From contig NC_061514.1 in the NCBI RefSeq assembly GCF_022539505.1, forward strand, positions 41,404,869 to 41,468,868: 64,000 nucleotides of DNA. Reading direction: 5' to 3'. The position numbers and the translations under genes were made by a program. This stretch comes from Lolium rigidum. Taxonomy: Eukaryota > Streptophyta > Magnoliopsida > Poales > Poaceae. This document shows, piece by piece, positions 1-10,900 of this stretch (positions are counted from its first letter, which is position 1; every line of letters starts with the position of its first letter). The notes under the pieces are model-generated. The model searched no databases. It was given only the letters and a program-made list of their open reading frames with translations, and was not told the origin of the DNA.

Positions 1-3000
1 TTCGATGGAAGCTTCCGAGATAGCTGTTAAGCAGAAAGTTATAAGTACTAGGAAAGAAAACCTTCCGGTAAAAAGATGTCGGAGGCACAGAAGCTCACCT
101 TGGCACTTGCTGTGCGCTTCAGCAAGGTCCCGGTGCTCCCAGAGAAGCTCCTCAAAGAGGTGCCTCCGGGCGTCGGCAGTGCTCTGTTCAAGAAAAGATG
201 TTAGAAAAAAGAAGCCGGTTTCTCTATGCTCTTACCTAAGTTTCGCGCTAAGAGCTACGTTCTTAACCCGAAACTCGGGGACTGGCTATGCCGGTTTTTT
301 GAGTTTCTACCTAAGTTTCGCGCTAAGAGCTATGTTCTTAACCCGAAACTCGGGGACTGGCTATGCCGGTTTTTTGAGTTTCTACCTAAGTTTTGCGCTA
401 AGAGCTATGTTCTTAACCCGAAACTCGGGGACTAGCTATGCCGATTTTTCAAGTTTTTACCTAAGTTTTGCGCTAAGAGCTACGCTCTCAACACAAAATT
501 CGGGGACTGGGAAGATAGACAAGATCCGGAAAGAAAGAGATCGACATGAATTGAAAAATTGAAAAGAGTTTGGTGAAACTTACCACCATGTTGTTGGTGG
601 CATCATACCACGCGCTGTCCAGCTCCTTCACCGCGCGCCGCAGCCGCATGAAGTGCTCCTCCGTGGATCGAGGGCCAGAGGGGTCCAGCGCCGGAAGCTG
701 ATCCTTCCCCAGGCCGCGTGTAGCTGCGGACACATCCGCAGCATTCCACTTCTCAGCGTATGGGAGCAAGTGCCCCAGATCGCGGCCTTCGCGCTTCAGC
801 TCGGTGATCCGGCCCAAGACGCCGGAAGGTTTTTCTCCAGCCGCGGCGGCGGCTGGGCCGATGTGCAACACCAAGGACTGCGGGCCGGCGGATGAAGTGC
901 CGGAAGCCGTGGCCTTCCCCTTGGTGATCTTGAGGGTTTCTGGCGGCGGCGTTGGCGTGGCCCCGGTTGGCTCGGCGCTGGGAGCTTCCGGCGGTGGCGC
1001 AGGCGTAGTCTTGGGCGACGAAGGGGCGTCAGGTGCGTCCTGGCCCAGGTTAGAACTTGCCGGCGCGGAAGAGCCCGGCACCGGCTTGGAGGGGGAAGGC
1101 CCCGTGGTCTTCTTCTTCTTCTTTTTGGGGACAGGAGGAACCAGAGGTTCCGCCCTCCCGGCAGCTTCTGAATCGGCGCCGATGTTGCTGGCACCGGTAT
1201 CTTGTTTTTCAGGAGGGGAGACATGCTCCTCCTCCGCGCGGTGTTCAGGAGGTGTAGGGGCCGCGCGCCCCGAACTTGGAGTGCCTCCCAGAGGGGAGGC
1301 AGAAGCGTTGCCGGCACCAGACGGTGCCGGGCTTGGGTGAAGAGGAGATGAGGTCCTTGCGGTTCCCTCAGAGCTCTCAGGCCTTGGGCCGCCGGCGCTC
1401 TTGGAGAGCTTGAGCGCAGGGCTGAACAAGAAAAAGAGAAAGGTTGGAAAAAGCAACCGGAAGGAAAGGTTGATTAGAACCAAACAAGCAAAGAAGCAAA
1501 AACTTACCCGGAAGCGACCGACATCTGCTTTCCCTTGTAGCGCCTCTTGCCTGCTTCTTTCCCCCCAAGGACTTCCGTCCGGAAGCGTTTGGCGGGAGGA
1601 GCTTGGCTTGAGCCGGCATCAGGTGCCGGGGCCTTGTTCTTCTTACCCTGGGGAGCGAGCTTCCCCAGGAACTCGCGGCCGGCCTCGGCCTGCAGGGGAG
1701 CAACATGCTCATGAACCTGCGGTTGGGTGCTGGCTGAGGGGGCATCTACAGAGGAGGAATAACAATAAAGTATGAGATACCAGAAAAGAAAGCTACCTCA
1801 AGCACAGTGAGATCGTCGGTGGAGCCGGGAGCTTCAGACGAGAAGTTACCGGGGCGCGAGGTGTGGGTCCGGCCCATCTTGAGGTCAGTCCAGTGGATGT
1901 ATGGATCTGGGTCCACCTGGTCCAGAGGGCGCTTCCGGCAAGGGCCTCGTCGATCCGCTTCGATGCGAGGGAAGCGGTCTTTGGCCTGAAAACAAATGAA
2001 CAGTCGGTTAGCCACAACGTAAAAGTTACCGGTACAACAACCCGGGTTGCACAATCTCTTACTTCCTTAGTTGGAGGGTTGGTGGAGCTAAGAGGCAGGA
2101 AGCCCCACTCCCAGTCATCCGGCATGGCAGTCTGGCAGATCTGCCTAGCTTTGAGGACTATGTCCTCCATGCTTAGAGGGAGGCCGGTGATCTTGGTAGG
2201 ATCGCCAGGACCGTACATCTCGCTCATCTTATGAGCCCGACGCTTAAGAGGAAGCACCCGGCGTGAAATGAAGGTGCGGATGATGTCGTCAGAGCAGATG
2301 TTGGTCTCTTTCATTAGCTTCTCCATGAAGCGTACTACCCGGTTCGTTTCAATGTGATTCGTCCCAGGAAAGTAGCTCCAGTTGACCTTTCTGGGCGGCG
2401 CCGGATTAAAGGCCGGCAGATTAATGAGATCTGTGGCACCGTTGTTCTTCACGTAGAAGAAGGTCCCTTGCCATAACCGGCATGACTCGAGACCAGAGAA
2501 TTCAAAGAAGGGGCTCCCTTGGCGGGAGCCGATGATACAAGACCCGCATTGTACGGGGGGTTTGGGCTTAGGAATGTCCTTGCCCTGAACGGAGTTAATC
2601 CGAAGAGAGAAGAAGCGAGCAAAAGTCCCGCGAGTGGGACGGATGCCGATGTAGCCTTCCATGAAGGTGGCATAGCAAGAAAGGTAAAAAACGGCATTGC
2701 AGGGAAGGTGGTGAGACTGGAGTTGATAATAATCCAGAATTTGGCGGAAGAAATCAGAAGCAGGAAGGCCGAAGCCGCGCTCAAAGTGAGCAAGAAACAC
2801 GACAAACTCACCGGGTTCGAGTACCGGTTCGATCTCGTCGCCGGGAAGCCGGCAGGATACTCCTTCCGATATCCTTCTAGACCGGTAGAGCCAGTCGATC
2901 TTGTGCTGCGTGACGTCGGAACCTTTCCAGGCTCCGCGTGTGATACCAGATAGATCTACTCCGGGGGCTTGGCTAGAGCTGCCGGCCTGTTGATCTTTGC

Positions 3001-3102
3001 CGGTCTCGGCTTCCATCCGGGAAAGATCAGCGGTTAGCCCGTCGGAAGCTTCGCTCTGTTGGCTACTGGAGGAGGACACGAAAGAGACTCTTCGCTAGAC
3101 AT
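1..3102 (-). CDS. Antisense accessory gene of the Gypsy element (Transposase_28-type), multi-exon, 3' end off window
   Basis: The protein resembles the 'putative gypsy type transposon' family (Pfam Transposase_28, recalled) encoded by grass Tat elements; its function is unknown. Exons inferred from GT-AG sites on the minus strand: 3102-2063, 1985-1797, 1745-1508, 1421-584, 183-99 and 23-1 (partial). Exon 1 holds the conserved globular part, with motifs such as FVVFLAHFERGFGLPASDFF. Exon 4 is proline/serine-rich with a lysine run. Exon 5 (EELLWEHRDLAEAHSKC) begins a coiled-coil-like tail. The ATG at 3102 is out of frame with the body: a TAG precedes the in-frame GTG at 3079, so one base appears lost or gained near 3080-3095. 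The exon 2/3 junction is also off by one base, whereas exon 3/4 and 5/6 phases agree. It has probably decayed recently. Confidence 0.7.
234..533. repeat. Tandem array, four 75-bp units
   Basis: The word ACCTAAGTTT starts at 234, 309, 384 and 459, giving a constant 75-bp period. The first three units are nearly identical and the fourth is more diverged. The array lies inside intron 4 (583-184) of the antisense gene. Because 75 is a multiple of 3, it leaves long open frames on the plus strand; these repeat a 25-residue unit and look like a by-product of the array. Tandem arrays in the 3' internal region are common in Tat-lineage elements. Confidence 0.93.
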
Positions 3103-3567
3103 ACGAATCTACCCGGAAAAACAGATTTCCCAAGATCTACCCTTGCGCGAAGATCTACGAGTAAGAGAAAAAGCAAAAGAAAATGAGAAGTAAATATCCT
3201 ACCGGCCCAAGATCTGAAAAGCAAAGAAGAGAGAGGTAAACGCGAATCGAGCCTAACCTGAGGCGGTGGAGATGCTGAGGGAGAAGGTCGCCGATGGAGC
3301 GGCGAGCTCGTAGTTGCTGAGGAAGGCCGGCGACGAGGAGGCGGAGAAGAGGTCGTCGGAGCACGAACGCTGCGGTCGCAGCAGGTGCACTGCGAAGAAT
3401 CTCCGCGCAGCGAAGCTTGGCGAGGCTCGGCGGAGCAGCGGCGGAAGTTCGCCGGGCGGCGGAGCTCTGGTGATGAACGGAAACAGCGAGGGCGCAAGAG
3501 GGCTAGGAGCTCTGTGCGCGCGAGGGAGTTGAGAATGTGAAGAAAGGAGGAAGAAGGAGCGGTTTCC

Positions 3568-3576
3568 CCTTTTATA
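3568..3576 (-). promoter_or_regulatory. TATA box for the antisense accessory gene
   Basis: The minus strand reads TATAAAAGG here, about 470 bp upstream of the ATG at 3102. A possible leader-intron donor (CAGGTTAGG on the minus strand) lies near 3255. Its presence supports transcription of the accessory gene from its own promoter, opposite to the LTR promoter. Confidence 0.55.
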
Positions 3577-4043
3577 GGAAGAAGAGATAATGGGCTGGAA
3601 ACCGCTGGGCCGCGGCGGTTCGCTTCGTGGGCCACCACGTGGCGCGAGGATACACGCGCGGAAAACAGAAAGCCACAGGGTCGCCGCACGGATCAGGAAC
3701 GGCAGCCTGGATCCGGTGTGCCGCAGTTAATACGGGCGCAGAAGCCGAAGGGAAGTGACCCCTGACACTGGCGCGTCAGATACAGTGCGCATGTCACTGA
3801 CATGCACTGTACCCGAGAAATTCTCGACTACGCCGAGGAGAGATTTAATGTCTAAGATACCGGAGAATAAGATACCGGAAAATGCCTTGCAAAGAAAGAA
3901 AAGACGTGAGTCCGGCAAAGATGCTGGGATCTAAACTGACCACCGGAAAGATTAAACCGGTACCTTAAGATATGGGAAACTGGCACGGTCTGTTGGATAG
4001 AATCCACCGGACTATACCAGCTTCGGGGACTAATTTGGGGGGA

Positions 4044-4738
4044 TGACCCCCGGTATGCCAAAGGCATGCCAAACCGGATGGTTTGAGCCATCAAGATACC
4101 GGTTTAATGTTTATACCGGAGGACAAAGTTAAGTGTTTGGCTAAGTAGAGCTAAGCCGGTATCCCCAAGAGGGGTATACCGGAACCGGGTAAAGAAGACA
4201 CCGGGCTACCGGTAAGAAGAGCATGTCGGCAAGACTCGGTCAAAGATTCTCTTCAGAGCTAGAGGACAAAGATGAGCTAAGCAAAGTAGCTTTAAACGAA
4301 GCCCTGGCGCCAAAGAGGAAGATGACGCTGAAAGAAGCCGGAGGACGTCAGCCTCCCTGATTAAAGAAGACCCCGGCGTCATCTATGATTAATTTAACTT
4401 TGTAAAGTAGTTTGTCTAGTCAAAGATGCCATTAGGGTTTCTTGCCCTGTAAGCCACCCTCTCCCCTATATAAGGAGAGGGGGCACTGCCCTTTGCGGGG
4501 ACGATGAACCTTGTATCAAAAACAAACCTGTATCCTGTTAAGATAAATGAAGAGAAATATCTAGAGCAGAGTTCTTCCTTGTGTGTTTCTTCTTGTATCG
4601 CTGCCTTCGGCTGAGTTCTTGAGGAAAGCATCTGGAAGTTCATCATATCTAATCGAAAACCCTCCCCCGAATCCTCTTGCGCACATTCGGCCCCAACTTA
4701 AGCCATCCCATGGCATCTGTCTGTTCACCACGACGACA
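4044..4738 (+). mobile_element. 3' LTR of the Tat-lineage Gypsy element
   Basis: It starts TGACCCCCGG directly after a G-rich polypurine tract and ends near ...CACGACGACA (4738, or 4740 if the last CA is included). A TATATAA box lies at 4467-4473 inside a near-palindrome (CTCCCC...GGAGAG). No partner LTR is in the window, so the outer boundary rests on the TG...CA convention and composition only. Confidence 0.65.
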
Positions 4739-4740
4739 CA

Positions 4741-6033
4741 CCCAACATGAGACATGAAACTACTTAGATTTTCCTTCGGAAGGACGCACTTTTTTTGGAA
4801 TAACTGTACAGAATGTGAAAGAATGATGGATATGTGTTGTCACTTTTTCTTTTGTTGTATATATAAGATGGATGTGTGTTGTTATTTTCCTTCATCTATA
4901 CTAGCCAATTTCTGAATATAGAAAATAAACTATTAAGGTAAATGATTCATAGGTCGAGTGTGGAATATAAATGCATGACCCTTTGTTATAAACTAGTTTA
5001 TAGAGTATGGCAATCTCCGCGATGACACATTTGTTTTTTTAACCCGAGTTGTCCATAAGAAAATTAAATAACGTATGCCTCCATTTAGCTAGTTGTAGTT
5101 TTTAAAAATTAATAGTGCACGATTCATTATTGCAACTCTAGATTTCGTAAATAGATATACTTTATGTGGGCTTGGATTTTGTTTACAAGTTCTTTTATTC
5201 CTAGGATGACTGAGAAATAACTAATTTTAAGTCGACGCTAAGGAGCATTTTTCAAAAAAGAATTATATCTGCCATAATATACATGAGAATATGTCAATTG
5301 TGAACTTTACTGAGGCACATTAATAACTAATTGGTATATCTTATTTCTAAATCAACCGAGAAATCGTCACCATCTTTGATATATTGTCTAAATGTATTCT
5401 ATGTGTTTTTAGTTGTGTCTTCCATTCTCAGTATAACTCATGTAGTAAATAAAATACATGAGAACATGCACATGTAAACATTCTGAATACATTGATAATA
5501 TATTTCATTTTAGAAAAATATAGTAGATTGCAAATATAGTTCGACACATATAGTATATTATATAATAAAGTGCTTTGTCTTTAAATGTTAACACAAAGAA
5601 ATTGAGATTTAATATAAATGTAGTAAATATTTATAAATCTTGTCATTTTCTACTGTTTTGTGCACTTATTACTCCGTATGAAAACAATTCTTTCTGATGT
5701 TAAACATAAAACAGTCAAGCGGCATAAACTATTTGAGTAATAGCATAACGTCCGCAACTATGACATAGAGATTTGGGTGCTCCAGCGGCAACTGCAAAGG
5801 TAGAACTTGCCTCTGGTGGCGAGTTTGAACCCTAGCAACGAAAGTGCCAGTTAATTATTATGGGTATTTTTTGCAAAATCTGTAATGACACATGTCACAT
5901 TTTGATTGATTGAGGACCAAATCTTCACATGATGAACAAGTTATAGGACTGCAACTCCACGCTTAGCAAGTTCTATGACTAAACCTTCACATGATGAGCA
6001 AGTTGTAGGACCTTTAGTGTAATTAGCTCTTTA
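4741..6033. other. AT-rich spacer without recognisable genes
   Basis: No supported coding sequence was found. Near the right end a segment of about 60 bp containing CTTCACATGATGA and AGCAAGTT is duplicated directly (about 5925-6015). The rest looks like unconstrained or very old repeat DNA. Confidence 0.6.
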
Positions 6034-6145
6034 TTTTCAGAACAAAAGTGCTCCACCCCGGTTTCATTAAGACTCAAAGTCCATAATCCAACTTCCCCAC
6101 AAGCCTCTGTCCCTTAGTACCCAGTAATTGCATCCGGAAATCGCC
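6034..6145 (-). repeat. Inverted fragment of the cysteine-rich peptide gene 5' region
   Basis: The minus strand of this segment matches the plus strand of 43174-43282 almost base for base (ACTGGGTACTAAGGGA, GAAACCGGGGTGGAGC). That stretch lies just upstream of the peptide gene start codon. Only leader sequence is present here and no start codon remains, so it is a broken piece of a further copy of the locus. Confidence 0.7.
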
Positions 6146-6339
6146 CATTTCATTTGTGCCCGGTATATGTACAAGCCGGCCAAATAAATTCGGCGTTTTT
6201 TGAATTTTCAGCCTGGACCATGGTCTAGAATAGTCCAGAGATAACCCCAGGAGGTATAAATAGTCGAACTCAGCTTGCATAGATTCTGCTGTTTGATTTG
6301 TACTTGTATATTTTGCTACAGAATCTGCTACACGTTTGC

Positions 6340-6485
6340 TCCTACTTTTTTCAAAAATGTGGGCAAATTTTGTTCAGTTTTCGTTCCATTTTCGGCCAGT
6401 TTTCGTCCCAGAGTTCAAATTTTGGTTTGTCAATTTCGTTCGAGATTTTCCGAAATTCTTCCGAAAAACCGAATTTCATCCATTT
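6340..6485. repeat. TTTCG/TTTTCG-rich low-complexity stretch
   Basis: The segment is built from variants of TTTTCGTTC and TTTCG. The short overlapping open frames across it on both strands follow from the composition and are not treated as genes. Confidence 0.5.
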
Positions 6486-6529
6486 CGTCCAGGGACGATA
6501 AATTTTGCAAAACGAAATCCGAAACCCTG

Positions 6530-6640
6530 ATGCAGAGATCGATGTGTGACTGAGCATGCAGGTTTTTCTGGGAAAATATAAAAGGAATTTATGGCTATTT
6601 CCAGTAAACTAAATCATGAAAATGTTCTTGGCGGTTTCTT
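6530..6640 (+). repeat. Fragment of the peptide-gene upstream flank
   Basis: GAGCATGCAGGTTTTTCT and the following stretch through CTTGGCGGTTTCTTAAAT match 48091-48235 and, more loosely, 60150-60240, in the same orientation. This is a third trace of the segmentally duplicated region. It lies beside but is not contiguous with the inverted fragment at 6034-6145. Confidence 0.75.
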
Positions 6641-7110
6641 AAATCCTCCTCGAGCTGCACGGTGCCAGCCGAGGGCATGAGGTTGCACAGATCAACGGTA
6701 TCTGGGGAGGGCGGCCGTGATGTAGCATTCGCTGCCGGTGAAGGTGACCCAAACGGGGCGGAGAAATCCACCGGCGCTGACGACATTAGCCACGAACGCC
6801 CCACCACTGCCTCAGGACGCGTAGGAGCGGTGCCAGACGCCGCCGCATACCGGAAAGGAGGCGTGATCGGAGGCACAGGAGGGTCAGGTTGCGGACCTCT
6901 GGGCAGGCGCTGCTCGTGATCGCAATGTCGAGACGACAGTTAGCGTGTGCTCGCCGTAGAGAATATTTTTCACGGCATAGTCTTCGGAGGGTAGTCGGAG
7001 CACCGGCTTGTCGTGGCAGCATTGTGACACGCAGGGCTGGGTAGCCGCATGTACTGAGGAAGATGATCGAGCTACACAGTAATACAGTATGCTGCAGCTC
7101 CACGGTAAGC
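6595..7110 (-). pseudogene. LRK10/WAK-type receptor kinase ectodomain remnant (GUB_WAK_bind-like)
   Basis: Across minus-strand frames one can read CGYPALRVT, then CHDKPVLRLPSEDYAVKNIL and YGEHTLTVV, then SACPEVRNLTL. That order and spacing, with the Cys-Gly-Tyr-Pro start and the late Cys-Pro, match the galacturonan-binding ectodomain of grass LRK10-like/WAK-like receptor kinases, which are cell-surface receptors often found in resistance clusters. At least two frameshifts separate the pieces (near 7020 and 6928). No transmembrane or kinase region follows before 6595, so it is a non-functional fragment. Confidence 0.65.
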
Positions 7111-7120
7111 TACGATATCT

Positions 7121-7708
7121 TAGCTGGCTTTCTTTGGTAGTACCTCCAATGTCTCAACATATATATCTAAATTCTTAAAAGCCTACACTCAGTAAGTAGT
7201 GAATATATGTGCACTCCATCGTAGCTTCTGTTTCTCAAAAACTCCACGAGCTTAAATAGTGCCATCTTTAATAGAATCACACACTTTCTATTTATTTTAA
7301 ATAGTGTGATTTTTAATCGGATCACACACTTTCTATTTATTTTCTTATCACACATTTTTAAAGGTCGTGATGACTAACCATGTGATCATCATGCAAATAT
7401 GCAGTATATCATCTCGATCATGGCATATTTACATTAGTTGCATGACTTAAGAGACTCGTGACTGAAACCCCTACAAATTCAAAATTTTAAAATACTCATA
7501 TCTGCTCCTAACTAAAATTTGTGAAGCCAGTGTCATCAAAATTTTGACCTGATAATTTTCTTCGATCTTCTAAATTTATTTTTATTTTTGCAAAAAGAGG
7601 GCACCCCCTTTTGCCGTTTGGGCTTCAATCTTGTATGGGATAAGTAAATCATTAATCATTGTCAACTACTAGGACACGTTTTGTCTATTTGGTGAGTGCT
7701 AAATTTGT
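7121..7708. repeat. Interspersed flank repeat R, copy 1
   Basis: Shared with 44043-44550, 54229-54537 and 56512-56983. The signature words are TACCTCCAATGTCTC, CTCCACGAGCTTAAATAGTG and ATCACACACTTTCTATTTA, the last duplicated internally with a period of about 50 bp. It lies directly upstream of the LRK10-like remnant, so it may be the promoter-side flank of a duplicated receptor-gene family. It is not recognised as a named transposon. Confidence 0.8.
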
Positions 7709-7820
7709 ACTCCATCCAAAATGCATGTTCTTGATATGGATACATCTATATATTAAAATGCATCTAGACACATTCATATCTAGACAAAATCACAAGACTT
7801 ATTTTAGAACAGAGATAGCA
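7709..7820. mobile_element. Stowaway-like MITE remnant
   Basis: It begins with TACTCCATCC and has the inverted core GATACATCTA ... ATTCATATCTAGAC typical of grass Stowaway elements, and ends near TTTTAGAACAGAGATAG, a decayed form of the terminal inverted repeat. It is non-coding, and the termini have decayed too far for exact borders. Confidence 0.6.
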
Positions 7821-8741
7821 TAATCATGTATTGGTGAAACTATAGTATATACTATTGGTGATTGTTTCCCCATTGAAGATTCATGAAAAATACTAAAATC
7901 TATGTAGCATTTGTCCCACCTCCGTCATCATGCTCGGCAGCACCTAGCTGTTGTGCTACTTGCTTTTATCATGACTTATCTCAAGATGTATGTACTTTGA
8001 GTCGTTTAAAAAATGAATATTTCATAATCTATGTCTTTTTTCATTTTTATTCACATAAAAAACACATGTACACCCATTTTCTCATGAACAAACTTTGGTA
8101 CAATTTTATTGTTTATTTATTTAAAAAGAGCATAAAACCATACATATTTCTCCATATGAATACACAATGATAATGTATTTATCAACCACGAACACTCCAT
8201 GCATTTCCGAAGAACAAACCAGAACGACCACTTTATTAGACATCATGCAAATCTTACACTTTACCAAAAAATCCCCGGATCAACTCATACAACTTCAACA
8301 CGATATTCCTTCTTCAACCTATAGAGAGACATGTCATCATATATATATGTTCTTCAGGAGTACATGTAAAATCTACGCAGGAACCTAAGCTACTCACAGG
8401 TTCTCTTTATCATTAGCTGACTAGCTGAGTATGGGATTGATCTCCAAAGTAGCATTTGGGCTTTCTTTCCATCATGCAGGTCCCTAATAAATTACTCAAT
8501 GCCGAACGGAAGCTCACAACCAGAAATGATTAGCGGAAGAAATTGAGAATATCCTGATTAATTCATTCAACATTCGCCCATCTGATTAATCTACACTCTG
8601 AATATCATATACAGTTATATAGGAGATACTCAACGAGGTCTTGAAGCGGCGACGAGCATTGGCGCGTACAGGGACGGTGTCATGCGCGCTTACACATAGC
8701 AGACCTGGCGCCGGGGACACGTCGGAGCGCGCGTCCTAGTC
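7821..8741. other. Spacer with no supported genes
   Basis: Mostly AT-rich; the open frames near 7883-8388 lack family resemblance and are not called. From about 8640 the sequence becomes GC-rich and runs to the Copia insertion site. It resumes at 42256, so 8640-8746 plus 42256-42420 was one continuous GC-rich locus before insertion. Confidence 0.5.
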
Positions 8742-8746
8742 CTGAT

Positions 8747-9120
8747 TGTAAACATTGCTGGATCGCCTAGAGTAGATCATTGCCGGGTAGGATTGGGTAC
8801 TGTGAGCGTTTACCTTTCACTTGGAGGAAGACGAGCCTGCCGGTGTAGAGACATGGCGACGACGGCGGTGCGTGGGCGAGGTGGTGGTGGTGCTTCCCAT
8901 CGCTCTGTGCAAGAACCTAGATCGGTAGGTGTCCTGGTGGGGCGAGTGGCACTCCCGGTCAACCTCGTAACGTGTGCCACCGCCCCCACCACTGTATATA
9001 TAGCACAGGCGACAGGGGCCCACCAACCAGATGCGGTTGGGCGCCCCGATCAGGGCGCGGACGAGGTCAAGGGTCCGAGTTCAAGCCGTTGGGCTCGGAC
9101 GCGAGGAGATCATCCTAACA
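8747..9120 (-). mobile_element. Copia 3' LTR (left)
   Basis: 374 bp, from TGTAAACATTGC to CATCCTAACA. A TATATATA box that reads in both directions lies at 8995-9002. It is about 97% identical to the right LTR by hand count. Confidence 0.95.
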
Positions 9121-9299
9121 TTCTCCCCCTTGATCTCAACTTTTCTTTTAACTTTATTCTTTCATTTTATTCATTTCATTTTGGATCAGTACATAGGGCA
9201 TGTTTCATCGTCACAGCTCTATTGCCGATAGAATTAGACAGCCACAATACACTTCTCTGTTTTGAAACAAATTCTTTTACTTTTGGGCCTCTTATGATC

Positions 9300-10895
9300 C
9301 AGGATAGGTAAGACTTTCCCTTAAACCCATGCCGGCTACGTGCTCCTTGAACACGCTGGGTGGTAAGCCTTTCGTTAGCGGATCCGCAAGCATATCTTTT
9401 GTCCTTATATGCTCGAGACTTATTGTTTGATCCTGGACCTTGTGTTTCACAACATAATACTTAACCTCAATCGGTTTTGTAGCATTACTCGACTTGTTGT
9501 TGTGAGTATAAAATACTGCAGGCTCATTATCGCAGTACATCTTTAGTGGTTTGTCAATACAATCTACCACTTTCAAGTCGGGTATAAATTTCTTTAACCA
9601 TAATGCCTGCCCCGTGGCTTCATAACATGCTATAAATTCTGCATACATCGTGGATGATGCAACTATCGTCTGTTTGGAGCTTCTCCACGAAATAGCTCCC
9701 CCTGCGAGGGTGAATACATATCCATATGTGGATTTTCTATCATCTTTATCCCCCCGCAAAATCTGCATCTGAATACCCTCTTATTTCTAGAGAATCAGAT
9801 CTTCTGTATGTTAGCATGTAGTTCTTTGTGCTTTTCACATAACGCAATGCCTTCTTTACCATTTTCCAGTGTTCAAAACCTGGATTTTCTTGATATCTAC
9901 CGAGTGCTCCGGTGATAATCAGCTAAGTCAGGGCGAGTGCACACTTGTGCATGCTGTAGGCTTCAAATAGCCGAAGCATATGGAACCGCTTTCATTTGAT
10001 CGAGCTCGTATTGATTTTGGGGACTTCGTTGTTTCCCAAAACTGTCGCCCTTGACTATAGGGGCAGGTGTGGCACTACACTTATGCATATTATACTTACT
10101 TAGAATCTTTTCTAAATAAGCCTTTTACGATAGTCCTAATACTCCATTGTTCCTATCTCGGTGAATTTCTATGCCCAAAACATATGACGCTTCGCCAAGA
10201 TCTTTCATATCAAAATTTGAGGGCAAGAACTTCTTTGTCTCTTGCAGTAGACTAACATCACTGCTGGCAAGAAGAATATTATCCACATACAAGATTAGGA
10301 AAATATATTTCCCACTTTTAAACTTTGCATAAACGCAATTGTCCTCAGTATTTTCTTTAAATCCAAATCTCTTAATTGTCTCATTGAACTTTAGATACCA
10401 CTGTCTGGAGGCTTACTTTAATCCATAAATCGATTTCTTTAGGCGGCATCCCATTTCTTTCTTGCCTTCCATGATAAAACCCTTGGGTTATTTCATGTAG
10501 ACATTTTCTTCTAAATCCCTGTTTAGAAATGCCATCTTTACATCGAATTTGATGCAACTCTAAATCAAAATGTGCAACTAGTGCCATGATGACTCTGAAG
10601 AAATCCTTACATGAGACCGGAGAAAATGTCTCATTGTAATCTGTCCCTTCTCTTTGTGTAAATCCTTTTGCCACAAGCCGTGCTTTGTACTTTTCAGGAG
10701 GTGGATGTTGTTGCTCCCTTTCATGCTCAACAAATGGTTCATTCGGCTCCTGACGGACAGGTTCCGAAACTTTCACTCATCGTTGTCATGGGTGGAGTCA
10801 CAACAGGCGCTTGCACCACAATCACAGGGATCGTCAGTACAGGTGCACATGGTAGCGCAAAAAATGGCTCCTGAGTCATCGGATTAGGTGCCTGC
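9300..10895 (-). pseudogene. Copia pol 3' fragment: reverse transcriptase and RNase H
   Basis: The minus strand shows a Copia reverse transcriptase start (KARLVAKGFTQREGTDYNET) in 10381-10776. The RNase H/C-terminal part lies in 9292-9768 ([52 protein letters not shown]). The connecting region (9770-10380) carries stops and deletions, so the enzyme is dead. In the intact element it would copy RNA to DNA and remove RNA from the hybrid. The 5' end is the junction with Gypsy A, and the integrase portion continues at 38767. Confidence 0.85.
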
Positions 10896-10900
10896 ACCCT

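Larger units (their letters stand above)
1..4738 (+). mobile_element. Tat-lineage Gypsy LTR retrotransposon, 3' part
   Basis: This is the 3' internal region and 3' LTR of a Gypsy element read on the plus strand; the rest lies left of the window. Seen directly: a G-rich polypurine tract at about 4034-4043 directly followed by an LTR-like segment starting TGACCCCCGG, a plus-strand TATA box in that segment, and an accessory gene on the opposite strand between the missing pol and the LTR. Known: Grande/RIRE-type grass Tat elements carry antisense genes and tandem repeats in an unusually long 3' internal region, and this layout fits. The words ACCGG and TACCGG recur densely from about 3660 through the LTR. 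The 5-bp TSD cannot be tested because the left end is outside the window. Confidence 0.75.

Noticed and set aside
234..533. Possible CRISPR-like array
   Set aside because: Units are head-to-tail 75-bp repeats without distinct spacers, in plant DNA.
5..562. Long plus-strand frame over the 75-bp array
   Set aside because: It arises because the repeat period is a multiple of three; the supported gene here is on the minus strand and the array lies in its intron.
1057..1340. Plus-strand frames opposite the proline-rich exon
   Set aside because: Shadows of GC-rich coding sequence; no start context or domain.
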